From: G963665495 sp963667575
Lineage (GTDB): Bacteria > Desulfobacterota > Desulfovibrionia > Desulfovibrionales > Desulfovibrionaceae
Direction of reading: 5' to 3'
NCBI GenBank assembly: GCA_963667575.2
Contig: CAXXHY010000058.1
Location: forward strand, 1 to 64,000
DNA length: 64,000 bases
In this document: in pieces, positions 1 through 7,439 of the stretch
Position numbering within the stretch: position 1 is the stretch's first letter
Layout: each line of letters starts with the position of its first letter
Notes under the pieces: generated by a model
Told to the model about the DNA's origin: nothing
The model's input: only the letters and a program-made list of their open reading frames with translations
The model's database searches: none
Translations under genes and position numbers: made by a program

Positions 1-2
1 CT

Positions 3-935
3 GACTTCGGTGGCTATATTGATCTCCTCGCTATTGACCGAGACGGGAATCTTATTGTCCTTGAACTAAAGAAAAACATGACTCCTCGCGAGGTGGTGGC
101 CCAACTCTTTGATTATGCATCATGGGTTCGTTCCTTGAAGGCCGACCAGATTTCTGGGATATTCGAAAAGTATCAGGAAAAGTACATAAACAATGGTTCC
201 GTATCGTTGGACGAAGCATTTTGTAAGCGATTTGGCGTCAAAGAACTCCCTGAAACACTTAATGATGACCACGAATTAGTTATTGTTGCTTCCGCGCTTG
301 ATGACTCTACTGAACGTATCGTCACCTACCTCTCTGAAGTGCATGGTGTCCCCGTTAACGCAGCTTTCTTCCGAGTCTTTAAAGATGGGGATCGAGAGTA
401 TTTGACCCGTGCATGGTTCCGTGATCCCACTGAATCGAGTACTGTCGAAGAATCTCCAACCAAAGGCAATTGGAATGGTGAATACTATTCATCTTTTGGT
501 AATGGCTACGATTGGGAATCTGCAAGAAAATACGGATATATAGTAGCTGGTGGTGGTACTTGGTACAGCAGCACGCTTTTCAAGCTGCAGCCAAGTGGTA
601 GAGTATGGGTCAACTCGCCCGGTAACGGCTATCTTGGAGTAGGCGTTGTAGAAGACGTTCCTGTGAAGGCAGACCAGTTCATGATTAAGAATAACGACGG
701 AGTCGAGTCCCCAATCATTCAAGTTCCTGATGCAGACCAATCATTGGGGGATGCACACGATGACACGGAAAAAGCAAACTATATGGTTCGTGTGAAATGG
801 CAACAAACAGTCCCATTGAAATCAGCTGTTAGTGAGCGTGGTTTTTTTGGAAATCAACACTCTGTTTGCCGTCCAAGAACTGAAAAATGGGAGCACACTG
901 TAAACAGACTGAAGAAAAGGTTTGGGGTTAAGTAG
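3..935 (+). CDS. PD-(D/E)XK nuclease-like protein with C-terminal EVE/PUA-like region (5' partial)
   Basis: The gene is cut by the left edge; codons are open from base 3, so the start lies outside. The first visible residues read D-F-G-G-Y-I-D-L-L-A-I-D, then I-V-L-E-L-K-K. This Asp followed about 13 residues later by E-x-K is the core of a PD-(D/E)XK nuclease fold, as in the NucS/DUF91 group, and would bind Mg2+ for DNA cleavage. The C-terminal half has W-N-G-E-Y-Y, then A-R-K-Y-G-Y-I with A-G-G-G, then V-W-V-N-S-P-G-N-G-Y-L-G-V-G, which resembles the small EVE/PUA-type folds that read modified bases. A nuclease joined to a base reader would suit restriction of modified DNA, and the neighbouring SIR2-HerA genes support a defence role. 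Function is inferred; the catalytic motif is seen. Confidence 0.7.
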   Translation, partial: DFGGYIDLLAIDRDGNLIVLELKKNMTPREVVAQLFDYASWVRSLKADQISGIFEKYQEKYINNGSVSLDEAFCKRFGVKELPETLNDDHELVIVASALDDSTERIVTYLSEVHGVPVNAAFFRVFKDGDREYLTRAWFRDPTESSTVEESPTKGNWNGEYYSSFGNGYDWESARKYGYIVAGGGTWYSSTLFKLQPSGRVWVNSPGNGYLGVGVVEDVPVKADQFMIKNNDGVESPIIQVPDADQSLGDAHDDTEKANYMVRVKWQQTVPLKSAVSERGFFGNQHSVCRPRTEKWEHTVNRLKKRFGVK

Positions 936-1012
936 CTACGCCATCTATTTCTAAAATATTGGTTTACCGGCCTTAAATATTTAGTTTTGCACTACACATA
1001 AAGGCTCTAACT

Positions 1013-1364
1013 ATGCCAATCAGTGAATTCGAACAATGCAGATATGACAAGTTACTCAAGAGTTCTGCCAAGAACAGGGACCGCCGCCACATCTCCATGA
1101 CGAATTGAAATGGGGATACGAGGTTGATCCAAGAAACAGACAGTAGTGCTGTTTGAGATCCGCCCGTTTTTCATGGATCCATCACAAAAGGTCCATAATC
1201 CGTTTGCCAAAACGAGGTATGTCAAAGCCCAAAAGGATTGGAAAATCTACTGGATGCGGGGCAATGGAAAATGGGGTCTCTATGAACCGTGTCCTTCGCT
1301 TCGTTCTCTTGAGGAGTTTTTGAAGTTGGTGAAAGAGGATGAGTTTGGTTGCTTCTTTGGGTAG
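1013..1364 (+). pseudogene. DUF3024-family protein, broken by two frameshifts
   Basis: Three consecutive frames together spell a DUF3024 protein. From the ATG at 1013 the first frame gives M-P-I-S-E-F-E-Q-C-R-Y-D-K-L-L. From about 1060 a second frame gives E-F-C-Q-E-Q-G-P-P-P-H and continues to R-N-R-Q. From about 1140 a third frame gives T-V-V-L-F-E-I-R-P-F-F-M-D-P and runs to the stop at 1364 with the family-typical ending D-E-F-G-C-F-F-G. Each change equals the loss of one base. Only the last 72 codons, from the GTG at 1146, form a simple open frame. The family has no known function. The gene is probably dead, or the sequence has two errors. Confidence 0.65.
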
Positions 1365-1454
1365 GGAAATCTGGAGGCCTAAAGGGGTGGCCAACTGGAT
1401 GTGGCTACAGGATGAAAAAAGCTGTTTAAATAGCTAAAAGAGGATTCATGTGAC

Positions 1455-2705
1455 ATGCAGGACACAACAATTCATAACCCTGACCGTTTCATGATCGACT
1501 TGCGCCAAATACTTGCGCAAGGGAAAAAAAGAATTGGAATATTCATAGGGGCAGGTGCTCCAGTCTCTGTCCGTGTTGACAATGATGGGCGACTAGCTAG
1601 TACCGGTCATGCATTAATTCCAAATATCGAAGGCCTAACAGAGCAAGTCCTAAACGGTCTAGATGGTAACAGCAGAAAAGTAGTTGACCTGCTTCTCCAT
1701 GAACTAGGTGACTCACCGAATATTGAGACTATTCTTACAAAAATTCGGAGATTGGCTTTGGCTATAGGTAGAGCAAAAGTTCACGGAATGGATAGCTCAG
1801 GTTACTCTAATTTAGCTGAAAATATTTGTGCAAGTATTGGTAAAATTGTTAATAGGTATCTTCCCAAAGAACATAATCCTTATACAGAGTTAGTTTCTTG
1901 GATAGGTGGCACACACCGTGAGCATCCTGTTGAAATATTTACTCCAAACTACGATTTGCTATTGGAGGAAGCATTTGAAAGGTTACGTCTCCCTTATTTT
2001 GATGGTTTTTCGGGGGCACATAAACCTTTTTTTGATGCGACAAGCATATCTGATGACACACTACCTTCAAGATGGTCTCGTATTTGGAAAATACATGGCT
2101 CGCTAGGATGGGAAATAGGGCCGGATTCAATTGTGAGGACCGGAAGTCGAGAAGCCACTAAACTGATTTATCCAGACCATTTAAAATATGACCAGATTTC
2201 ACGTCAGCCATATTCAGCCCTTTTTGAAAGACTAAGGGTGTTTCTAAAAACTCCTGATTCAATTTTATTGTGCTCAGGTTTCTCATTTTTTGATGCACAT
2301 ATTTCTTCAGTAATTGAAGAGTCACTTGCTTCTAATTCTCATACTGCGGTGATCGCATTTCAATTTAATAGATTAGACAATGAACGTCCTGCGGCCAAAT
2401 TGGCATTGAGTAGACCAAACATGAGCTTATATGCTCGCGATGGAGCAATAATTTTCGGGGTGAAAGGAATTTGGCGTCCTGGACAACCGCCAACTGAAGA
2501 GTGGACTAGTATTCGAAGCACGTTCTGGAAGAACAGCACAGAGAGTCAAGATGGGGAATTTTTATTGGGTGATTTTGCTACGTTAGCTCGTTTTTTTGCC
2601 CTTACCCAGGCTGAAGATATTGCTTTACAGAACATGTGCCCTATTGATGAAACGTCTGGTGGAGATATCAAAAATCATGGGACTGAGGATGGCGTCAATG
2701 CTTAG
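1455..2705 (+). CDS. SIR2-domain NADase-like defence effector (SIR2-HerA system)
   Basis: A 416-residue SIR2-like protein. The NAD-binding glycine motif is I-G-A-G-A-P at about residues 31-36. The T-P-N-Y-D motif is at 163-167 and the catalytic-type histidine is in K-I-H-G-S at 212-216. In bacterial defence systems such SIR2 domains destroy NAD+ on infection instead of deacetylating proteins. The ATG at 1455 has AGAGGA about ten bases upstream. The gene overlaps the following HerA ATPase by 29 bases, so the two are translationally coupled. The pair SIR2 plus HerA is a known anti-phage system, also called Nezha, in which both proteins assemble into one large complex. Motifs and gene order are seen here; the NADase and anti-phage activity is family knowledge. 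Confidence 0.88.
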   Translation: MQDTTIHNPDRFMIDLRQILAQGKKRIGIFIGAGAPVSVRVDNDGRLASTGHALIPNIEGLTEQVLNGLDGNSRKVVDLLLHELGDSPNIETILTKIRRLALAIGRAKVHGMDSSGYSNLAENICASIGKIVNRYLPKEHNPYTELVSWIGGTHREHPVEIFTPNYDLLLEEAFERLRLPYFDGFSGAHKPFFDATSISDDTLPSRWSRIWKIHGSLGWEIGPDSIVRTGSREATKLIYPDHLKYDQISRQPYSALFERLRVFLKTPDSILLCSGFSFFDAHISSVIEESLASNSHTAVIAFQFNRLDNERPAAKLALSRPNMSLYARDGAIIFGVKGIWRPGQPPTEEWTSIRSTFWKNSTESQDGEFLLGDFATLARFFALTQAEDIALQNMCPIDETSGGDIKNHGTEDGVNA

Positions 2706-4422
2706 TCACGATCCCACTTTTTTAGGAAACGTCGCATCTGTCTCTGGATCCTCGGTAAATGTATATTTAGCACAATCGGTCGCCTCTGGGCTCTCCGTTA
2801 TTGAAGGCCGGGCTTACAAAATTGGCCAAGTAGGTAGCTTTGTTCGAATTCCACAAGGCTACCAGGATTTATTTGGAGTCGTTTCTGGAGTTGGTTCAAA
2901 AGTCATCTCCCAATCCACTATGACTGAATCCACAGACTCATCTAGGTGGATGGAAATACAACTCGTTGGGGAGGCGGTCGCAGGAGCCTTTGAAAGAGGA
3001 ATTAGCCAGTATCCGAATATCGGTGACTGCGTTCATATTGTCACTGAAAGCACATTGGCACGAATTTATGGCGCCAATGACATTGGACAAGTTACAATTG
3101 GATCTTTGTCTAGTGCCGAGAGCATTCCCGCTAAAATCGCACTTCGAGAGCTTGTGACAAGACATTCTGCCGTTATTGGTTCAACAGGCTCAGGAAAATC
3201 AACTACTGTTGCAAGTTTACTTCGCTCTATTTCTGGAAGGACTCAAGAAGAAGTGCAGTATCCGAATGCGAGAATATTATTACTTGATATACATGGTGAA
3301 TATTCTTCTGCACTATCGGATATCGCCACAGTATACGCAGTTGACGCCCAAGTGGGAGAAGAAAAACTACTTGTACCGTATTGGGCTTTAGATACCTCTG
3401 ACTTGTTGAATTTTTTAACAGGTGGGGTTGATGGTCCTAGAGAAACAGCTTTTTCTGAAAAAATATACTCCTTAAAGTTATTTTCGCATCGAGCGCAAAA
3501 TTTTCCTGGTGTTAGGGAAAATTCAATAACAGTTGATAGCCCAATTCCTTTTAGTTTGAAAAAACTGTGGTATGACCTTATTGACTTTGAAATTACGACT
3601 TATGAAGGACAAAATCGAGACCAACCCACACTGCAAAACCCTGGCGATGCAGAGGAACTAGTACCTCCTCAATATAAACCTCATGCAATGGGTGCCCAAG
3701 GACCATTTTTAAATCAACAAGCTGTTGGAATTAGAAGGCAGTTAAATCTGTTTCGTGCGAGGCTTCTCGACCGAAGATACGACTTTCTATTACATCCTGG
3801 GCCATGGGAACCTAAACTAGACGGTTCAATTGACAAGGATTTAGATTGTCTCCTATCTGGTTGGCTTGGAAGCAAAAAGCCCATAACGATTCTAGATTTG
3901 TCCGGAGTGCCAAGCATTGTTCTCGAGCGACTAATCGGATCAATGCTAAAAATCGTATATGAGTCTCTTTTTTGGAGCCGAGAGAAATCTGAAGGAGGCA
4001 TAACTCGCCCATTACTTGTAGTAATGGAAGAGGCTCATCGATATTTATCTTCTTCGGCAAGCAATCTCGCCACAGAAATTATCCAAAAAATCGCAAAAGA
4101 AGGTAGAAAATATGGAGTTGGCGCAATGGTTGTCAGCCAGCGTCCTTCCGAAGTTAATGAGACTATACTTTCTCAATGTGGTACTTTTTTTACTTTGCGC
4201 CTTTCCAATCCTGTTGATCAGAGTCGCATCCAAGGAGCACTTCCAGATGGATTATTGAGTCTACTGGATGTGCTACCTGTTCTTAGAACAGGTGAAGCCG
4301 TAATACTTGGAGAGGCTGCAAAGTTGCCAATGAGATGTAGAATAACTCTACCTTCAAAGGAACACCAGCCCAAAAGCTCAGACCCTGATGTTAGTGGTCA
4401 ATGGGGGACTCGCCCGACGTGA
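2677..4422 (+). CDS. HerA-type ATPase/translocase of the SIR2-HerA system (C-terminus probably frameshifted)
   Basis: FtsK/HerA-superfamily ATPase with an N-terminal beta-barrel (HAS-barrel type) of about 130 residues. The Walker A motif is G-S-T-G-S-G-K-S-T near residues 167-175, Walker B is L-L-V-V-M-E-E-A-H near 447, and sensor-like S-Q-R-P-S-E follows. The ATG at 2677 has GGTGGAGA about eleven bases upstream and lies inside the end of the SIR2 gene; the ATGs at 2689 and 2698 are alternatives. The frame ends abruptly at 4422. Removing one G from the run of five at 4403-4407 lets it continue as G-L-A-R-R-D-E-S-Y-E-R-V-V-A-S-W-R-G-Q to a stop at 4532-4534, six bases before the next gene. That tail fits the family better, so the stop at 4422 may be an artefact or a real truncation. 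HerA hexamers would form the scaffold or DNA sensor of the SIR2 complex. Confidence 0.87.
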   Translation: MGLRMASMLSHDPTFLGNVASVSGSSVNVYLAQSVASGLSVIEGRAYKIGQVGSFVRIPQGYQDLFGVVSGVGSKVISQSTMTESTDSSRWMEIQLVGEAVAGAFERGISQYPNIGDCVHIVTESTLARIYGANDIGQVTIGSLSSAESIPAKIALRELVTRHSAVIGSTGSGKSTTVASLLRSISGRTQEEVQYPNARILLLDIHGEYSSALSDIATVYAVDAQVGEEKLLVPYWALDTSDLLNFLTGGVDGPRETAFSEKIYSLKLFSHRAQNFPGVRENSITVDSPIPFSLKKLWYDLIDFEITTYEGQNRDQPTLQNPGDAEELVPPQYKPHAMGAQGPFLNQQAVGIRRQLNLFRARLLDRRYDFLLHPGPWEPKLDGSIDKDLDCLLSGWLGSKKPITILDLSGVPSIVLERLIGSMLKIVYESLFWSREKSEGGITRPLLVVMEEAHRYLSSSASNLATEIIQKIAKEGRKYGVGAMVVSQRPSEVNETILSQCGTFFTLRLSNPVDQSRIQGALPDGLLSLLDVLPVLRTGEAVILGEAAKLPMRCRITLPSKEHQPKSSDPDVSGQWGTRPT

Positions 4423-4540
4423 TGAAAGCTATGAACGCGTTGTGGCTTCCTGGCGTGGACAGAACCCTCGCGCAGTAATGGTGGACTTACAAATACAGCG
4501 ACAAGAAGTTAATGATCAATCTGAAGAGGAATGAAGTATT

Positions 4541-4753
4541 ATGGAGCGATACTCTGTAGCATCATCAAACGTAGCGTCTATCGGTTATGACGAAAGCTCA
4601 GAGACACTAGAAGTTGAATTCTTGAGTGGAGCTGTTTACCAATACTATGGTGTTCCTAAAAATATCTATGACCAATTCATGGTTGATCCATCGAAAGGCC
4701 GATTTTTGCACACATACATTAAAAATTTCTACGCTTATTCTCGTGTGGGATAG
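4541..4753 (+). CDS. KTSC-domain small protein
   Basis: This 70-residue protein is almost entirely one KTSC domain. The family pattern is clear: V-A-S-S-N-V-A-S-I-G-Y-D at the start, V-Y-Q-Y-Y-G-V-P in the middle, and S-K-G-R-F-L-H-T-Y-I-K near the end, where the conserved lysine lies. The function of the domain is unknown; it also occurs fused to lysyl-tRNA synthetases and alone in phages and genomic islands. The GAAGAGGA ribosome site lies in the last codons of the frame-corrected HerA gene, so the KTSC gene looks like the third member of that operon. Whether it takes part in defence is open. Confidence 0.8.
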   Translation: MERYSVASSNVASIGYDESSETLEVEFLSGAVYQYYGVPKNIYDQFMVDPSKGRFLHTYIKNFYAYSRVG

Positions 4754-4787
4754 ATACCAACAATAAAATTAAAATAATTTATTCCCA

Positions 4788-4807
4788 AAAGCCGGTACAC
4801 CGGCTTT
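4788..4807 (+). terminator. Hairpin after the defence operon
   Basis: A perfect inverted repeat, AAAGCCGG and CCGGCTTT around a TACA loop, sits 34 bases after the KTSC stop codon. It has no long T tract, so it is a weak or bidirectional terminator candidate. Confidence 0.5.
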
Positions 4808-5165
4808 CCAGTTTCAGTTCCATCCGGCAGCAGAAACTGTAATGAGGAAATAGCAGACTGCCATTACCTGAATCATCAATATGACCTCCAGGATGGAAAA
4901 ACGGCAACGACCATTTCAGTTTTTAAAAATAGAGGGTGCCGTCTCGAAATCATTGTGCAGAAGTTACTTCTTTTCACGGATAAAGGTGATCTGAGGAAGT
5001 TATTAAAATGTAGCAAATATTTTAGTAACAGCGAGAAAGGCACACCGTAAGTATGCAGAATAACAGTGTGCATTCACAATATACACATGTAGCACAAAAG
5101 ACATGAGAGGCGCAGAAAAGTATATGATTTAAATGGTTTGTGGGTAAACTTGGATCGAGAACCCC
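4808..5165. other. Non-coding end of the island
   Basis: No gene with a convincing start and ribosome site is visible on either strand. The stretch is AT-rich and runs straight into the tRNA fragment. It contains no recognisable integrase; if the element has one, it should lie beyond the left edge, next to the complete tRNA. Confidence 0.5.
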
Positions 5166-5215
5166 GTTGAATGGGGTTCAGGGGGTCGAAGGTTCAAATC
5201 CTTTCATCCCGACCA
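5166..5215 (+). other. 3' half of tRNA-Pro(GGG): attachment-site copy at the island edge
   Basis: The 50 bases match the 3' half of a bacterial proline tRNA: one side of the anticodon stem, a 7-base loop A-T-G-G-G-G-T with anticodon GGG at 5173-5175, the variable loop, the T arm with loop TTCAAAT, the acceptor strand CATCCCG, discriminator A and an encoded CCA. The bases upstream do not fold into the missing D arm or 5' acceptor strand (CGGGATG expected), so this is not a working tRNA. Integrases of the tyrosine type use the 3' half of tRNA genes as attachment site and leave such a duplicate at the far end of the element. The intact tRNA-Pro should lie to the left, outside the window. Confidence 0.75.
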
Positions 5216-5232
5216 CTAAGACGCAAGAATAA

Positions 5233-5268
5233 GGGCCAGTTAACTGAAAAGTTGACTGGCCTTTTTTT
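5233..5268 (+). terminator. Strong intrinsic terminator after the tRNA-Pro fragment
   Basis: A 12-base-pair stem, GGCCAGTTAACT against AGTTGACTGGCC with one G-U pair, closes on a GAAA loop and is followed by seven T. It is best read as the original terminator of the host tRNA-Pro gene, which stayed with the 3' fragment when the element inserted. Confidence 0.85.
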
Positions 5269-5284
5269 CGTTGGTGGAGAGATG

Positions 5285-5525
5285 GGTATGTCTTGGACAA
5301 CATTGTTTGGGGTGGTAGGGGTTAATTATTTGATACCTATGTCGTTATCACAATCTTGCCTAGCCCTCAGGTGCCAACATCGGTGGAGAGTACCGCCAGG
5401 GTTGGCGCGATGTCCCGTCACTTTAACTGTAGGCCATCCGATCTGTATTGCAGACTGTAAAGGGAATGTCTCCGCACAAGAAACAGACAAAAGTTTCGGT
5501 CTGTGACTCCCAAGCGCCAATACGC
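5285..5525 (+). other. Unassigned structured region, possible small RNA
   Basis: No protein gene is supported here. At about 5370-5408 GTGCCAAC pairs with GTTGGCGC, with a second stem, GGTGG against CCGCC, nested inside. A terminator follows at 5526-5566. A structured RNA transcribed rightwards is possible, but I do not recognise a known family (it does not match 6S, SRP or tmRNA landmarks). Confidence 0.25.
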
Positions 5526-5566
5526 AAAAAAGGGCAGCTACCATGAAAGCGGTAACTGCCCTTTTT
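5526..5566. terminator. Bidirectional intrinsic terminator
   Basis: GGGCAG-C-TACC pairs with GGTA-A-CTGCCC, flanked by an A run on the left and a T run on the right, so it can end transcription from either side. On the minus strand it lies about 100 bases after the small secreted-protein gene. Confidence 0.75.
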
Positions 5567-5663
5567 CGTAATGGAAAGAAGAGCGCAGGTTTGAGGAAGC
5601 GTACGAAATTTTATTAGCTGTGTTCCTTTAACCGTCGAAGTGGGGCTCAATAGCCTTTAGCTG

Positions 5664-5955
5664 TTATTGAATTGCCGTGCCGGGGCAGGATAAAAATGTC
5701 TCTTTAAGACCCTGCAGGCAATCAGAATTAGCGGAGCTGAATCGTTCCAGAAAGATTTGGTACTGCATTTGGCAAGCAGCATAGGACTCCTTAGCTGCGG
5801 TTCTGAATTTTTCACAAATAGGATCTGGTTTTCGCGGGCATTTTTTCAGCAGATCCGAACACACGACATCGGAAGCCATGGCGCTGGCAGGAAGCGCCAA
5901 CAGCAGCAACAGCACTATGGTAATCAAAATGGGGGAAAACTTGCGGGGGGGTCAT
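5664..5955 (-). CDS. Small secreted cysteine-rich protein (frame interrupted at a G7/C7 run)
   Basis: The product has a clear signal peptide, a run of leucines ending A-L-P-A-S-A-M-A-S-D, and a mature part of about 70 residues with six cysteines, including C-S-D-L-L-K-K-C and a late C-P-G. I do not recognise the family. The only start with a good ribosome site is the ATG at 5955 (GGAGAA six bases upstream), but it is in another frame. Removing one C from the seven-base run at 5945-5951 joins it to the leucine-rich segment as M-T-P-R-K-F-S-P-I-L-I-T-I-V-L-L, giving a normal positively charged signal-peptide start. Without that correction the visible frame begins only at a TTG at 5927. The run is either a sequencing error or a slippery phase-variation site. 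Confidence 0.6.
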
Positions 5956-6178
5956 GAGATTCTCCTTTTTGAAAGAATCTAGCATATATTGGGCCATATT
6001 TGGCAAGACATGATGTATATGTATAACGGTATAATCTGATTAGATTTATTTTTAGGGAATGTCGAAAGCGTTGAAATACTGCCGACAAGCCTGACGCCTG
6101 CTTCGGTTTGTAATCCACCAAAGTTGGCACAGTGCCCCTTTTAGGAGGACAAAAGGCAGCTGCGACTCCACAGGTCCT

Positions 6179-6225
6179 GTCGTTGCCCGTATGGGGGGGA
6201 TGGACAAAGAGGTACGGGCAACGAC
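6179..6225 (-). terminator. Long hairpin downstream of the EamA gene
   Basis: A perfect 13-base inverted repeat, GTCGTTGCCCGTA and TACGGGCAACGAC, encloses a 21-base loop that holds seven G in a row. It starts 15 bases after the stop of the leftward EamA gene and probably ends that transcript, although no long T tract follows. Confidence 0.5.
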
Positions 6226-6239
6226 CTGTGACAAGAAAT

Positions 6240-7085
6240 TTACCGGGTAAGCCGCAGTAATCCCGCACCGAGCAGTGTGAACATGGATGCGATGACTTTC
6301 ACCAGGTCGAGGGGTTCCTTGAGCACGAAGACTCCCAGAAATACAGCGATGATGATGCTTGTTTCCCGGAGTGCCGTGACTGCGGCTATAGGCGCCATGG
6401 TAAAGGCCCAGATAACCAGCGCGTACGCGGTAAACGAAGCAAGGCCGCCGCTCAGGGCCAGCTTTTGTTTGCTTTGGAAGACGGTTTGCAGCGTTCCGGG
6501 TTTGATAAAGCGTATTATCAGGGCAAAAAACAACGCATTGATGATGGAAAGGCATCCGTAGAATCCCAGAGCCGTAGTGGCCACGCGGGCGCCAAATCCG
6601 TCCACCAGCGAGTAGGAGGCGATAAAGCCGCCGGTGGCAATGGCCAGGGATGCGGCCCGGTAATTCCGCAGTCCGTCATTGCGGCGGACGATAACCAGGC
6701 TCATTATTCCGGAACAGATGATGATGATGGCAAGCAGCTGGCTTGAACTCAGGTGGATTCCCAAAAAAGCCATGGATACCGCTGTAACGATCAAAGGCGC
6801 GGTCCCGCGGGCCAGGGGGTAGACCTGGCTCAGGTCGCCTATTCGGTAGGAGTACAAAAGGAACAGCTGGTACCCGGTATGCAGTGCGGCTCCCAGAAGT
6901 ATGTAGGGAAGGGATTCGATTTTTGGAAAGGGCGAAACAAGCAGCACAGCCATGGCAAACGGAGTGTGTCCGAGAACAACAGCTGTCATGCTGATGTATT
7001 TATCACCATTCTGTTTTACCAAAAAATTCCATGTTGCGTGCAAAGTGGCAGCAAGCAGGACAATGAGCATTACTGTTAAAGACAT
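6240..7085 (-). CDS. EamA-family (DMT superfamily) inner-membrane transporter
   Basis: About 281 residues, ten predicted membrane helices in two related halves, the standard layout of the drug/metabolite transporter superfamily (first half from M-S-L-T-V-M-L-I-V-L-L, second from R-A-A-S-L-A-I-A-T-G-G-F). Landmarks include H-A-T-W-N-F near the first helix and Y-P-L-A-R-G-T-A-P-L at the end of the first half, common in this family. The ATG at 7085 is preceded by GAGGTGA eight bases upstream; the longer open frame to 7181 has no such site. The substrate cannot be told from sequence; relatives export amino acids, metabolites or drugs. It is transcribed divergently from ydbH. Confidence 0.88.
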   Translation of the reverse strand: MSLTVMLIVLLAATLHATWNFLVKQNGDKYISMTAVVLGHTPFAMAVLLVSPFPKIESLPYILLGAALHTGYQLFLLYSYRIGDLSQVYPLARGTAPLIVTAVSMAFLGIHLSSSQLLAIIIICSGIMSLVIVRRNDGLRNYRAASLAIATGGFIASYSLVDGFGARVATTALGFYGCLSIINALFFALIIRFIKPGTLQTVFQSKQKLALSGGLASFTAYALVIWAFTMAPIAAVTALRETSIIIAVFLGVFVLKEPLDLVKVIASMFTLLGAGLLRLTR

Positions 7086-7270
7086 GATATCACCTCGTTC
7101 AGAACGTTCTGGGCGTTCCGTATAATCAGGCTCTCCACAATTCCGGAACAGCCTCATACCTGTATCTCTGATACCAATCAATTACGACTGTCAAGCAAAT
7201 CCGAATGTTACGAATGATTTTCCATGCAAGCAGGTAGTTGCGATGCTTTTTTCGAAGTGTTTGATGAGCA

Positions 7271-7289
7271 AGACAAACCTGTTTTGTCT
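7271..7289. promoter_or_regulatory. Operator-like palindrome between divergent genes
   Basis: AGACAAA and TTTGTCT form perfect 7-base arms around a 5-base centre in the gap between the divergent EamA and ydbH genes. A further half site, TTTTGTCT, follows at about 7302. The pattern suits a dimeric repressor; no regulator gene is adjacent. Confidence 0.4.
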
Positions 7290-7439
7290 GGGGTCGTCCA
7301 TTTTTGTCTGGCGCAGAATTGAGAATCCAATACCCCTCTTAACATTCGGGAATGCATAGCGACCATTTTTTTGGGCACAAGAGCGCCCCAATCTGTAGAG
7401 TCTTGCCAAGTTCCTTAAGAAATGGGTAAGGAAAAAAGA

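Noticed and set aside
5171..5506. Open plus-strand frame of 111 codons over the tRNA fragment
   Set aside because: It runs through the tRNA 3' half and its terminator, has no ribosome site and no protein-like composition.
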